Part shown: positions 8,401 through 16,263 of the stretch, piece after piece
How positions within the stretch are numbered: position 1 is the first letter of the stretch
Layout of the letters: the number at the start of each line of letters is the position of its first letter
DNA from: Bog-375 sp049698695
GTDB lineage: Bacteria > Acidobacteriota > Terriglobia > Bryobacterales > Bryobacteraceae
Assembly (NCBI GenBank): GCA_049698695.1
Contig: JBAVYH010000024.1
Span: forward strand, 23,355-87,354
DNA length: 64,000 nucleotides
Direction of reading: 5' to 3'
Notes under the pieces: generated by a model
Seen by the model: the letters and a program-made list of their open reading frames with translations, nothing else
Databases searched by the model: none
What the model was told of the DNA's origin: nothing
Program-made: the position numbers and the translations under genes

Positions 8401-10259
8401 CCGCGCTCCTCGAAGTAGCGCGCCTTGGAGACAATGGAGTTGACCAGGTCGCGCTTGTCGCGCACTAGTTTTAGCGCGCGCTCGAAGTGCTGCTCGCCAG
8501 GATAGAGCTTCAGGACCTCTTCCAGAACGCCCACGCGCTTGTGCAAGTCGGCTTCTTCTTCCACGCGGCGGTCGGTGTTCGCGATAACAGTTGAAAGCGC
8601 CTGGCGCTGCCGCTCCTCAATGTCGAATTTCAGCGCCTGGAACAGCGCATGGTTCGGATATCTCGACAGGAACTGGCGGCAGGTCGCCAGCGCAGCCTCG
8701 TAGTTCTCGCCAGCCAGGTTCCGGCGCGCCTCCTCGTAAGCGTTTTTGATGGAGTTGTGCTCGGAGTGGACTTGATTGTAGAAGCCGTGGTAGGTGCCGG
8801 TGCGCCCAGCGTCGGCGTCCGGCTGGGCGTGGTCCAGCTTCATGAGGTGTTCCAGCTTGCTTAGCGCCGCGGTGACTTCGCCTTTGTCCCACGCCTGCTT
8901 GGCGGCCTGGTAGAGGCGCGACTTCTCCTCGCGGATCTGCGAAGCCTCTCGCTCGCGCCGGCCCACATCGGCCACCAGTGCCAATGCCGCCGTATCGTTT
9001 GGTTTCAGCTTCAGCACGTTGTTCAGCGCGTCGCGCGCCTGGCTGAATGCCTGGTGGTCGAGATGCTGGTGCGCGATCTGGATCCACTCCTCAATTTTCT
9101 TCTCCCGGCGCTCCCGTTCTACCTGCGCCTTGAGCGAGAGGGCGTCGGTGTCTCCCGGGTCCAAGTCCAGCGCGTCCTGGATCTTGCGCAGTGCCAGCGG
9201 GTACTCAACGGCCTCGAGAAAGCGCCGCGCGCCTTCCAGCGATTGCTTGATGCGCGTGTGTCGGACCGCCTGATCCACTTGCCGACGCAACAATCCCACC
9301 TCCGGGTCGAGGCGACCTTCCGCCTCCAGCTCCGCCACAATTTCCAGGGCGAAATTGTAGTCGCCTTGCTCGAAGCTTAGCCGGGCCCTCTCCAGCCGGG
9401 GCTTGATCTTGGCGCTGTCGAACAGTTCCAACGGCTCGTTCCGCCTGGCCTTCTGGAGCGCGTCCCCGAACTCCCGTATGGTAAGAAAGCGGTGGTAAGG
9501 CTGCTTCGCCATTGCCTTGTGGATCACCTGGCTGATGGCATAATTGACATTGGGGTTTAGTTCCGAAATGGGAGGCGGGCTGATCTTTCGGATCGCCTCA
9601 AAGACTTCGGCGTCGGACGCTCCATCGAACGGCCGCCGCCGTGTCAGTGCTTCGTAAGCCGACACCGCCAGGGCGAACTGGTCCGAGAGTGCCGTGGGCG
9701 GCTTCATATCGAGAAACTCGGGAGCCAGGTAGAACAGCGTTCCCTTAATGCCCGTCTTCGCTTGCGTCGAGGCGATGCGCGCGATTCCGAAGTCGATGAT
9801 CTTCACCGAATCGTCGTCCATCACGAAAATGTTGCTCGGCTTGACGTCGCGGTGCACCAGGCCCTGCTCGTGCGCCGCGTGCAGCCCCCGGCAGGCCTGA
9901 TCGATGATGTTCACGACGTTCTCGGTGGTGAGCCGCGGGCTGCCATCGCGAATCAGCTTGTCGAGCGCCACCCCCGGCAGCAGGGGCATGACGAAGAACG
10001 GTTTCCTAATGCCCTCTTCTTCGAACTCGCCGATGTCGTAGATCCCAATCACGTTGGGGTGAACCATCGTGGCCACGATGCTCCACTCCTTGTAGAACAG
10101 GTCCACCAAGCTGGGGTTGTCGATGTCCAGAATGGTCTTGAGGGCCACCTCGCGTTTCATCAGCGTGTCGAGCGCTTTGTATACGACACCCATCCCGCCC
10201 TTGCCGAGGACGGCGCGCAGTTCATACCGTTCCTGAAGTTTGGTGCGTTTTAGTGCCAC
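5436..10259 (-). CDS. Membrane Ser/Thr protein kinase with TPR-like repeats, PEGA domains and jelly-roll-like C-terminus
   Basis: This 1607-residue protein starts with a complete Hanks-type kinase domain (about 12-275): glycine loop GKGGMG (19-24), catalytic K41, HRDVKPSN (136-143) and DFG (156-158). Residues about 285-880 are helical TPR-like repeats (for example FEQGDYNFALEIVAELEAEG and AEGDLARAIAVVAQGLKAYP). A Pro-rich linker leads to one membrane segment at about 952-974 (LLYATAGLAAVVLVIVGGVV). Beyond it lie several PEGA-type beta modules (SPEGAAISVNGRPCGSSTCQ is one) and a final domain from about 1420 that resembles a LamG/DUF1080-type jelly roll. The kinase and TPRs should be cytoplasmic and the PEGA part periplasmic. 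The gene stands alone, flanked by remnants. Substrate and signal are unknown. Confidence 0.9.
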   Translation of the reverse strand: MALKRTKLQERYELRAVLGKGGMGVVYKALDTLMKREVALKTILDIDNPSLVDLFYKEWSIVATMVHPNVIGIYDIGEFEEEGIRKPFFVMPLLPGVALDKLIRDGSPRLTTENVVNIIDQACRGLHAAHEQGLVHRDVKPSNIFVMDDDSVKIIDFGIARIASTQAKTGIKGTLFYLAPEFLDMKPPTALSDQFALAVSAYEALTRRRPFDGASDAEVFEAIRKISPPPISELNPNVNYAISQVIHKAMAKQPYHRFLTIREFGDALQKARRNEPLELFDSAKIKPRLERARLSFEQGDYNFALEIVAELEAEGRLDPEVGLLRRQVDQAVRHTRIKQSLEGARRFLEAVEYPLALRKIQDALDLDPGDTDALSLKAQVERERREKKIEEWIQIAHQHLDHQAFSQARDALNNVLKLKPNDTAALALVADVGRREREASQIREEKSRLYQAAKQAWDKGEVTAALSKLEHLMKLDHAQPDADAGRTGTYHGFYNQVHSEHNSIKNAYEEARRNLAGENYEAALATCRQFLSRYPNHALFQALKFDIEERQRQALSTVIANTDRRVEEEADLHKRVGVLEEVLKLYPGEQHFERALKLVRDKRDLVNSIVSKARYFEERGQFNEALDQWQILRSIYERHPGLAFEIERLMKKRDQQAREDSKAMWVQQTDRCLEAGDYGGAVRSVESALAEFPGEPDLLELGNVARNGCARAGEATQLLAHARELSERGALEESLDPLRQAAKLDPINTVIRTVLVNSLLDDARRLMQKPDWEAAEARLKELLVLDSSHAGAKSLASQIGDRKHEEFASLCITQARRLQAEGDLARAIAVVAQGLKAYPNDARFEQLQATLQRAQSETQRQQATLELREKPKAGADLTAPAKAPQAPAVTPPPPASDPSATLIMGRAVAQSPPLAKVTPAAPRTPVPTATPPPSPPGKPAPGPKTQAMASRNLLYATAGLAAVVLVIVGGVVIARLSHHPPPVAVATYRVLLRTSPEGAAISVNGRPCGSSTCQLQLPAGNYRADATLSGYQNATAAFAVTADKGAPDEVSLILEAPPAQVTLSTDLTEGTLSVDGAPAAQIQAGEKEIPNLSPGRHKLDVQGGGAKASLSFEFPPSALPKLTEPIQAQGINAVVISRYGSQAMVYCSIAGVAVAVDGKLTGATSTAGVELKDLAPGPHEVQVTINGLPQKIPLESSAMSGISAYLLTERNVGALRIMTGYDDAVVYLNGQKSTLPITRGRLMLYLPPKQYAVRVEKPGLWAADQTVNVRRGEEAQLTFKLVPAKATLEVHGAPEGTEVLLDGTQIGSARDGGFSATNIEPGQHTVALKNDRFRTIQAEYEFEPGKSITLEGAMQSTAGTLKIEVSPPVDGLQLRLVREGETREQVATEKELNLPEGNYRVTGSAPQYQDAVETVHVTAGGEATAKLTMNRVGMTPSQTTAQAAFSIEEWAKAGGATPSSSNWAREGKLWVKRGGEFVVAPIKPLPGTYVFTVILMRGKRLEWVVNYRDDKNYDLFQLDEKSLVRTQFVNGKKRESIKRPLSVKTSDYVSIMITVASNSIVHSLFVQQQWQVVDKWERPGGGLQGKIGFHLPGKDQIGVSDFRFTAN

Positions 10260-10429
10260 CGCTCACCTCCGCCCACAATCCGGGGACCCGGTCAATCAAG
10301 GCCTGTGCGCCCTAACAGCGGAAACAAGAGAGCCATCGCATTTCCCTTAGGCGCGCGTACCAGGAACGCGTGGTGCCAAGACTGTCTACGATCTAGAGTT
10401 CCGAGCGCGGGCGGTTCACGGCCCGGCCG

Positions 10430-10516
10430 CGTGCCCTGAGCCCTGTAAATCGCTCCACTCCCGCCCTCGTCCAGCTTCTCGAGGATCTGGTAGCGCGAGA
10501 TTGTGCGGCCGCTCAC
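10430..10516 (-). pseudogene. Ser/Thr kinase N-terminal stub
   Basis: The frame opens with ISRYQILEKLDEGGSGAIYR, the first beta strands and glycine-rich loop of a Hanks-type kinase, then loses similarity within about 30 residues; there is no VAIK lysine, HRD or DFG. The frame runs on to 10292 without recognisable content. It lies directly upstream of the large kinase gene on the same strand and is probably what remains of a second kinase gene. Confidence 0.6.
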
Positions 10517-10914
10517 TTGGACCTATCCGGAAATTCAGATCTGTATTTCTTTTTACCCAAGTCTACTCCCCGCGTTGGGCCGTGGCAATCGCCCTTTAGA
10601 GCACGTGGGCCGTCTCATACGATTCCCAGTGGTTGCTCGGATTGGGGCTATGAAGTCGGATGTTCAACCGTCTGCCCAAGCAGGCGTTGTGCCCTACCCG
10701 AAGAGTCCCTTAGGGCGGGCTAGTCGAAACGTGAGCCAAGGAGCGGCGCTGAATCGCCGCGAGAATGGGTTGGAAAAGTGCTACCAAAGTGCTACCAAAC
10801 CTGCGACCACTTCCTAGAAAAAGCAGCCCGAAACAACACGAACCAAGGGCCAACAAGAAGGAGTATGTCATTGCAATACAAGGAACAGGGTGAAGCCAGA
10901 CGAAACGTAAATCA
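10517..10914. other. No gene recognised; possible recombinase tail
   Basis: No intact gene. A forward frame ends at 10817 in CYQSATKPATTS, a composition I associate with variable tails of tyrosine recombinases that sit next to tRNA attachment sites, but there is no catalytic motif, so this stays a guess. The words GTGCTACCAAA occur twice in tandem near 10779-10800. Confidence 0.3.
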
Positions 10915-11130
10915 AACTCACAACCCAAAGGTCGAAGGTTCAAATCCTTCCCCCGCAACCAAAACTCCTTCCTAATCAATAACTTCCAAGAAAAGCAAGA
11001 AAGACCAAAAAGGGGCTTGCCGCCAAACTGCTCGCACTGGGCTGATTTCAGACCTCCTGCGCCTCACTCTACCTTCCTTCCAACTCGTCGCAAAGACGGG
11101 GCGGTGCCGCGCTGTCGACACGCGCCGAAG
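10915..11130 (+). repeat. Direct repeat copy 2, starting with the 3' half of a tRNA (att-like)
   Basis: This is the second copy of the repeat at 3903-4117. The tRNA part (10915-10961) is identical from the anticodon stem to CCA, but the loop reads CTCACAA instead of CTCATAA. The downstream 165 bp are diverged yet clearly related (AATCAATAACTTCCAAGAAA in both, and GTCGACACGCGCCGAAG at the end). The 5' half of the tRNA is again missing. The two copies bracket about 7 kb that holds the ankyrin pseudogene and the large kinase. Confidence 0.65.
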
Positions 11131-11311
11131 TTTGGATGACCCACAGGCCCGCGGGCTTGGCGCAGCTTCAATCAACTTCCGGATCACGGCGACGCGCAAG
11201 CTGCCTGATGCTGATGCGGACGGTGCGGCATGCGCGGCCCGGACCCCGTGACTGGAACTAAGGCCCAATCGACACCCGGCGACAATCAGACAGTGCCATC
11301 TGAAATCTGAT

Positions 11312-12229
11312 ATGAATGAATCGATGAGCGGCCACGCATCGGTTCTGCGCTCCGCTTTGGAGCAGCGAAAAGCCCTGGTGGTGCCGGGGTGTCACGACGC
11401 ACTGAGCGCCAAAATCGTCGAAAGTGCGGGATTTGCGGCGACTCAGATCAGCGGCTTCGGGGTTGCCGGGAGCCTTCTCGGCAAGCCGGATGTCGGGCTG
11501 GTGGATATGAAAGACATCCTCGATATCACGGGGCACATCGCGCGGGCGGTGGCGATTCCGGTGATGGCGGACATCGACACGGGCGGTGGCAATGCGGTTA
11601 ATGCGGCGGCCATCACCGAGCGGCTGATCGAGATGGATGTCGCCGGAGTAAACATCGAGGACCAGGTGTTCCCGAAGCGGTGCGGGCATATGGAAGGCAA
11701 GCAGGTGATCCCGGCCGAGGAGATGGCGGGAAAGGTCCGAGCCATGGTCGACGCGCGTGCGCGGCTCGGCGCCGACATCGTCATCAACGCGCGCACGGAC
11801 GCCTACGCGGTGAGTGGGCTGCGGGAGGCGATCTTCCGCGCCAACCTGTACCTGGACGCGGGCGCCGATATGGTGTTCCTGGACGGGATCGGAACGCGGG
11901 CAGACATAGAGCGCGCGGTGCGCGACATTCGCGGCCTTCTTTCCGTGAACCTGATGGACGCAGTTACGGGGGTGAAGACGGAACTGATCCCGATTCCCGA
12001 ACTGGCGGCCATGGGCGTGGCGCGCGTGAGCGTTCCGGTGGCTTCGATCATGGTGATGCACAAGGCGCTAACGGATTTCTTCGCGGTGCTGAAGGCATCG
12101 CCGACCGGGATTCTGGCGGGCGAGACGCACCGGCTTTCAAGTTTTGTGGACTACACCAGGTTTGTCGGGCTGCCGGAGTATCGCGCGTTGGAACGCAAAT
12201 ACCTGCCGACGACGGTTGCGACGAAGTAG
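11312..12229 (+). CDS. Isocitrate lyase/PEP mutase family carbon-carbon lyase
   Basis: This 305-residue TIM-barrel enzyme belongs to the isocitrate lyase/PEP phosphomutase superfamily. Seen motifs are ADIDTGGGN (86-94), the metal site, and the catalytic loop KRCGH (122-126), which marks C-C lyases such as methylisocitrate lyase and 2,3-dimethylmalate lyase rather than phosphomutases; NARTDA follows. Such enzymes split a 2-hydroxy-dicarboxylate into two acids. It is the first gene of an operon with aconitase-type hydratase subunits and a decarboxylating dehydrogenase, which favours a branched dicarboxylate as substrate. The start at 11312 has no clear Shine-Dalgarno motif; an in-frame ATG at 11324 is possible. 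Exact substrate unknown. Confidence 0.85.
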   Translation: MNESMSGHASVLRSALEQRKALVVPGCHDALSAKIVESAGFAATQISGFGVAGSLLGKPDVGLVDMKDILDITGHIARAVAIPVMADIDTGGGNAVNAAAITERLIEMDVAGVNIEDQVFPKRCGHMEGKQVIPAEEMAGKVRAMVDARARLGADIVINARTDAYAVSGLREAIFRANLYLDAGADMVFLDGIGTRADIERAVRDIRGLLSVNLMDAVTGVKTELIPIPELAAMGVARVSVPVASIMVMHKALTDFFAVLKASPTGILAGETHRLSSFVDYTRFVGLPEYRALERKYLPTTVATK

Positions 12230-12238
12230 GGGGTTGTC

Positions 12239-13534
12239 ATGGGCATGACACTGGCGGAAAAGATTCTGGCCCGCGCGTCGGGGCGCGAGGCTGTGGCGGC
12301 GGATGAAGTTGTGGTGGCCCGCGTGGACCTGGCCATGAGCCACGAAAACGCCGACCTTGTGCGCAAGAGCTTCCTCGAGATCGGGGCGCCGAAGGTGTGG
12401 GACCCATCGAAGATCGTGATTATCTTCGACCACCGGGTACCCGCCGAGTCGGAGAAGACCGCTACCACGCACAAGGCGGTGCGCGAGTTCGCGGCCGCAC
12501 AGGGAATCCAGCACTTCTACGATGTGGGTCGCGGCGGCATCTGCCACCAGGTGCTGCCGGAAAACGGACACGTGCGGCCCGGAATGGTGCTGGTGGGGAC
12601 GGATTCGCACACAACTACGCACGGGGCGTTCGGGGCCTTCGCCACGGGCATTGGCGCGACGGAGATGGCGGGGGTCTGGACCGAGGGGACGCTGTGGTTC
12701 AAGGTGCCGGCCACGCTGCGCATCGAGGTGGAAGGAGAGTTTCGGCCGTGGATTTCAGCGAAGGATCTGATTCTGTATACGATCGGCAAACTCGGCGCGG
12801 CCGGAGCGGATTACCGCTCGGTGGAGTTCGACGGCGCCGCGATCCGGCGGATGACAGTGGCGTCGCGGATGGTGCTGGCCAACCTCTCGATGGAGATGGG
12901 AGCGAAGGTGGCGTTCACGCCGGTAGATGAGACGCTGCTGGACTGGCTGCGTGCACGGACGCCGGAGCCGCTGGAAAAGATCGGTCCGGACCCTGATGCG
13001 CGCTACGAGCGAGTGTTGCACATCGACGCGGGCGCGGACCTGCCGGAACCGCAGATTGCCTGTCCGCACGCCGTGGACAATGTGTATCCGCTCTCGGCGC
13101 TGGGCGAAGTCCCCGTGCACCAGGCGGTTTTGGGATCGTGTACCAACGGGCGGCTGGAAGACTTGGAGATCGCCGCGCGCATCCTGGCGGGGCGGAGTGT
13201 GCATCGGCGGACGCGGCTCGTGGTGATTCCGGCGTCGCAGCAGATTTACCGCGAGGCGATGCGCCTGGGATACCTGGACACGGTGGTGGCGGCCGGCGGG
13301 ATGATCGTTCCGCCGGGTTGCGGTCCGTGCGTAGGAGTGCACCAGGGGATTCTGGCGGCGGGCGAGGTCTGTGTCTCGTCGACCAACCGGAACTTCATCG
13401 GACGGATGGGCAGCAAGGATTCGAGAGTGTACCTGGCCAGCCCGGCGGTGGTGGCGGCGTCGGCGGTGGCGGGCCGGCTGGAGCATCCAGGATCGATTGT
13501 CAAGGAGAGCGAACCATGTCTGGTGGAAGCCTGA
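12239..13534 (+). CDS. Aconitase-family hydratase large subunit (LeuC/homoaconitase/DmdA-like)
   Basis: This 431-residue protein is a 3-isopropylmalate dehydratase-type large subunit. The 4Fe-4S cysteines are visible in LGSCTNG and in PPGCGPCVGVHQG; VGTDSHTTTHGAFGAFATGI is the typical substrate/cluster region. It starts 9 bp after the lyase stop. LeuC proper, homoaconitase and dimethylmaleate hydratase DmdA cannot be separated by eye. The linked lyase, rather than leuA or leuB biosynthetic genes, makes a catabolic hydratase more likely than leucine synthesis. It works with the small subunit encoded next. Confidence 0.88.
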   Translation: MGMTLAEKILARASGREAVAADEVVVARVDLAMSHENADLVRKSFLEIGAPKVWDPSKIVIIFDHRVPAESEKTATTHKAVREFAAAQGIQHFYDVGRGGICHQVLPENGHVRPGMVLVGTDSHTTTHGAFGAFATGIGATEMAGVWTEGTLWFKVPATLRIEVEGEFRPWISAKDLILYTIGKLGAAGADYRSVEFDGAAIRRMTVASRMVLANLSMEMGAKVAFTPVDETLLDWLRARTPEPLEKIGPDPDARYERVLHIDAGADLPEPQIACPHAVDNVYPLSALGEVPVHQAVLGSCTNGRLEDLEIAARILAGRSVHRRTRLVVIPASQQIYREAMRLGYLDTVVAAGGMIVPPGCGPCVGVHQGILAAGEVCVSSTNRNFIGRMGSKDSRVYLASPAVVAASAVAGRLEHPGSIVKESEPCLVEA

Positions 13535-14028
13535 AGTTGCGCGGTGTGGTGCGGGCGGCGCTCGGGGACAACATCGATACGGACATCATTTATCCGGGCC
13601 GGTATCTGAATATTACGGACCGGGAGTTGACGGCGGAGCACCTGTTCGAACTGGCCTATCCGGAGATCCGCGCGGCGATCCGCCCCGGCGGTTTCATCGT
13701 GGCGGGCAAGAACTTCGGCTGCGGGTCCAGCCGGGAACAGGCAGCAGCGGCACTGAAGTTCGCGGGCGTGGGTGCGGTAATCGCGGGCTCGTTTGCGCGC
13801 ATTTTCTACCGGAATTCCATCAACCTGGGGCTGCCGGCGATGATCGCGCCGGAGGTCGCGTCTGCGTGCGCGGTGGGCGACGAACTGGAGTTGGACCTGG
13901 TTGCGGGCGAGATTCGAAACGTAACCCAGGATCGCGCGATCGCGGCTGCCAAGCTCGATCCGCGCGCCGTCGAGCTCATCAAGGCGGGTGGGCTGATTGC
14001 GTATTTGAAGCGGAAACACGCGGCCTGA
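13516..14028 (+). CDS. Aconitase-family hydratase small subunit (LeuD/DmdB-like)
   Basis: This is a 170-residue swivel-domain subunit. It has DNIDTDIIYPGRYL near the N-terminus and the hallmark GKNFGCGSSREQA, whose GCGSSRE binds substrate. Its ATG lies 19 bp inside the end of the large-subunit gene and follows AAGGAG, so translation is probably coupled. The length is normal for stand-alone LeuD-type subunits. It should form the hydratase with the preceding protein. Confidence 0.88.
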   Translation: MSGGSLKLRGVVRAALGDNIDTDIIYPGRYLNITDRELTAEHLFELAYPEIRAAIRPGGFIVAGKNFGCGSSREQAAAALKFAGVGAVIAGSFARIFYRNSINLGLPAMIAPEVASACAVGDELELDLVAGEIRNVTQDRAIAAAKLDPRAVELIKAGGLIAYLKRKHAA

Positions 14029-14048
14029 AAGCTGCGGAGGAGGGCGGA

Positions 14049-15161
14049 ATGCGCAAATACCGGATTGCCTGGCTGCCGGGTGACGGAATCGGCCCCGAAG
14101 TGTGCGAGGCGGCGCGCGTGGTGCTGGACGCGGCGGGGTTCGTGGCGGACTACCTGGTGGGCGACATCGGGTGGGAGTTCTGGCGGCGGGAAGGCGATGC
14201 CCTTCCGGCGCGGACGCTCGACCTGTTGCGGCAGACTAACTGCGCGTTTTTCGGCGCCATCACGTCGAAGCCGGCTTCAGAGGCAGTGCGGGAACTGGCC
14301 CCCGATCTGCGGGACCGCGGCATTTCGTATCGCAGCCCGATCGTCCGTATGCGGCAAATGCTGGACCTTTACGTCTGCCTGCGGCCTTGCCGGGCGTTTC
14401 CCGGGAACCCGCTCAACTACCGCGAGAACATCGACCTGGTGGTGTTCCGGGAGAACACCGAGGGCATGTACATTGGCGTGGAGTTCCCCAGGATTCCGCA
14501 GGAGTTCCGTGCGGTTCCCGCGATGAGCAAACTTCCCGACGATGCGGCCATCTCGATACGGAGCGTCACCTACAGGGGTTCACGCCGCATTGTCGAGGCG
14601 GCCTTCGAATACGCCGTGAAGCGCGGGCGCCGCAAGGTCACCGCGGTGCACAAGGCCAATGTGCTGCGCGCCACTTGCGGGGTTTTTCTGGAGGCGGCGC
14701 AGGAAGTGGCCGCGCGCTATCCGCAGATCGAATTCGATACCGCCAACGTGGACGCCATGGGCATGTGGCTGCTCAAGAACCCGCTGAACTACGACGTGAT
14801 CGTGACCACCAACCTGTTCGGCGACATACTTTCGGACCTCTGCGCCCAGATGGTGGGCGGTATGGGATTCGCATACAGCGGGAACATCGGAGACGCGTAC
14901 GCAGTCTTCGAGCCGACGCACGGGTCCGCGCCGAAATACGCGGGGCAATACCGCGTCAACCCGCTGGCAGCGATTCTGGCCGCCGGGATGATGCTGGAAT
15001 GGCTAGGGGAAGTGGACAAGGCCGCGGAGATCGAACGTGCGGTCTCCGACGTCATCACTAAGGGCGTGACGAGAACATACGACATGGGAGGCAACGCGGG
15101 AACCATGGACGTCGCCCACGCCGTTGCCGGATGTCTTCAGCACACGCACGCTACGAGGTAA
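14049..15161 (+). CDS. Isocitrate/isopropylmalate-type beta-decarboxylating dehydrogenase
   Basis: This 370-residue NAD(P)-dependent enzyme carries LPGDGIGPEV at the N-terminus, RENTEGMYIGVEF in the substrate region, the metal-binding NLFGDILSDL and the cofactor loop EPTHGSAPKYAG. It oxidises and decarboxylates a 2-hydroxyacid with a 3-carboxyl group. The start at 14049 has a strong GGAGGAGGG 5 nt upstream; the frame is open further upstream but only as a shadow of the small-subunit gene. The segment CLRPCRAFPGNPLNYRENID differs from ordinary LeuB, so the substrate is not predictable. It is the fourth gene of the lyase-hydratase operon. Confidence 0.86.
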   Translation: MRKYRIAWLPGDGIGPEVCEAARVVLDAAGFVADYLVGDIGWEFWRREGDALPARTLDLLRQTNCAFFGAITSKPASEAVRELAPDLRDRGISYRSPIVRMRQMLDLYVCLRPCRAFPGNPLNYRENIDLVVFRENTEGMYIGVEFPRIPQEFRAVPAMSKLPDDAAISIRSVTYRGSRRIVEAAFEYAVKRGRRKVTAVHKANVLRATCGVFLEAAQEVAARYPQIEFDTANVDAMGMWLLKNPLNYDVIVTTNLFGDILSDLCAQMVGGMGFAYSGNIGDAYAVFEPTHGSAPKYAGQYRVNPLAAILAAGMMLEWLGEVDKAAEIERAVSDVITKGVTRTYDMGGNAGTMDVAHAVAGCLQHTHATR

Positions 15162-15166
15162 CGAAC

Positions 15167-15697
15167 ATGCTGCAGATTCGATCAACGCACGGATTTCACG
15201 CGACCGAAACCCGGTTGCGAACGGCCACCGAACAAGCCGGCGGCACTGTTCTGGCCGTCACCGATATGGGCGCTCTGTTGCGCATGGGTGCGGCCGAGGG
15301 CAAGGCCGAACCCGCTGCAGCGACGGCATTGACGCTGTGCTTCACCGACGTCTACGCAACGCTGCTGGCGGCCGACATTCGTTTCGCGGCGTTCCTGCCG
15401 TTGCGGGTGGCGGTCTGCGAGAAGGCCGGAGGTACATTCCTGGAATCCATCTCGCCGCGCGAGTGCTGCCGGGATTTGCACCGGTTGGACCTGGAACCCT
15501 TGGCCGCGCGACTGGAGGAGCGGTTGCGGAGCGTGATCGAGAGCGCGGCTGTTTCCGCCGCGTCAGTCACGGAGCCGCATAAGCCGACCGAGGACCAGGT
15601 AAATATGCGGGCGGCGCTGCCGCAGCGCGTGGACTGCCACGGGACAAAGATTGAGGATCTGGCTGGTACGGGGGAGATTGACTCCCAAGGCGGGTGA
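15167..15697 (+). CDS. DUF302 domain protein
   Basis: This 176-residue protein resembles the DUF302 fold: an N-terminal half HGFHATETRLRTATEQAG with VLAVTDMGALL, then LCFTDVYATLLAADIRFAAF and PLRVAVCEKAGGTFLESISP. DUF302 proteins are small alpha/beta proteins of unknown function, sometimes linked to redox or metal contexts. I start it at 15167, 5 bp after the dehydrogenase stop and preceded by GAGG; the in-frame ATG at 15131 would overlap the dehydrogenase end. The last about 40 residues look low-complexity and unrelated to the domain. It closes the lyase-hydratase-dehydrogenase operon. Confidence 0.6.
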   Translation: MLQIRSTHGFHATETRLRTATEQAGGTVLAVTDMGALLRMGAAEGKAEPAAATALTLCFTDVYATLLAADIRFAAFLPLRVAVCEKAGGTFLESISPRECCRDLHRLDLEPLAARLEERLRSVIESAAVSAASVTEPHKPTEDQVNMRAALPQRVDCHGTKIEDLAGTGEIDSQGG

Positions 15698-16263
15698 TGG
15701 GCTTGGGCGGCTCTCTTTTTGACTCCTCGCCCGCCCATTTGCGCCAGTTGCCAGAGGACCGCGACGGTCGCGTTGAGCGAGAGGTCGTCTGGCAGTTGCT
15801 TCAGCCGTACACCGCAGCCGCCGGTGTCCCCCGGAATAGCGCCCCACGACTGTCGTCGAACCTGCGCGATATTGTGACGGGCTGCCGGCGGCGAGTTGGA
15901 ACAGATCCAGTTGCTCCCGGGCCACGCGTCAGTTCAAACGACGGAGCGGTACCTCGGCACGAAACAGGATCCGGTGCACAAGCGCCGAATGACGGGATCA
16001 AGCTGAGGGTGGCGGTGTAGTGTGCGTCCTTCGACGAGGACTTCCGACATGTCGGGCCCTATGCCGACTTCCCGGTACTAATCAGGCGGTTCACATCCGC
16101 GCCGGGCTTATCGAGGCGTTTGTCTGAGCTAGCCGTTCTCGATGCGTGCATTGACCGCTTCGGCCTTTCTGTGATCTAATCGACGCAACAAGATGGTCTG
16201 GCGATCCCGACGCCGGATGTGTTCCCAAACCTGAACTGGAAAGTGCGCGCACCGGAGAGTACC
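15698..16263. other. No gene recognised
   Basis: About 560 bp separate the DUF302 gene from the next secreted protein. Open frames on both strands lack domains. No terminator hairpin with a T-run was found. Decayed DNA is likely. Confidence 0.4.

Noticed and set aside
10292..10516. Complete small kinase gene
   Set aside because: Only the glycine loop region is kinase-like; lysine, HRD and DFG are absent and similarity ends after about 30 codons.
10915..10961. Functional tRNA at the repeat copies
   Set aside because: Only the 3' half from the anticodon loop to CCA is present in both copies; no D-arm or 5' acceptor strand lies upstream.
11258..12061. Minus-strand frame opposite the lyase gene
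   Set aside because: His/Arg-rich antisense shadow; the plus strand has the KRCGH lyase motifs and operon spacing.
14049..15161. Calling this operon a leucine biosynthesis leuCDB operon
   Set aside because: A KRCGH-type lyase opens the operon, leuA is absent, and the dehydrogenase substrate region differs from LeuB, so only family-level names are justified.
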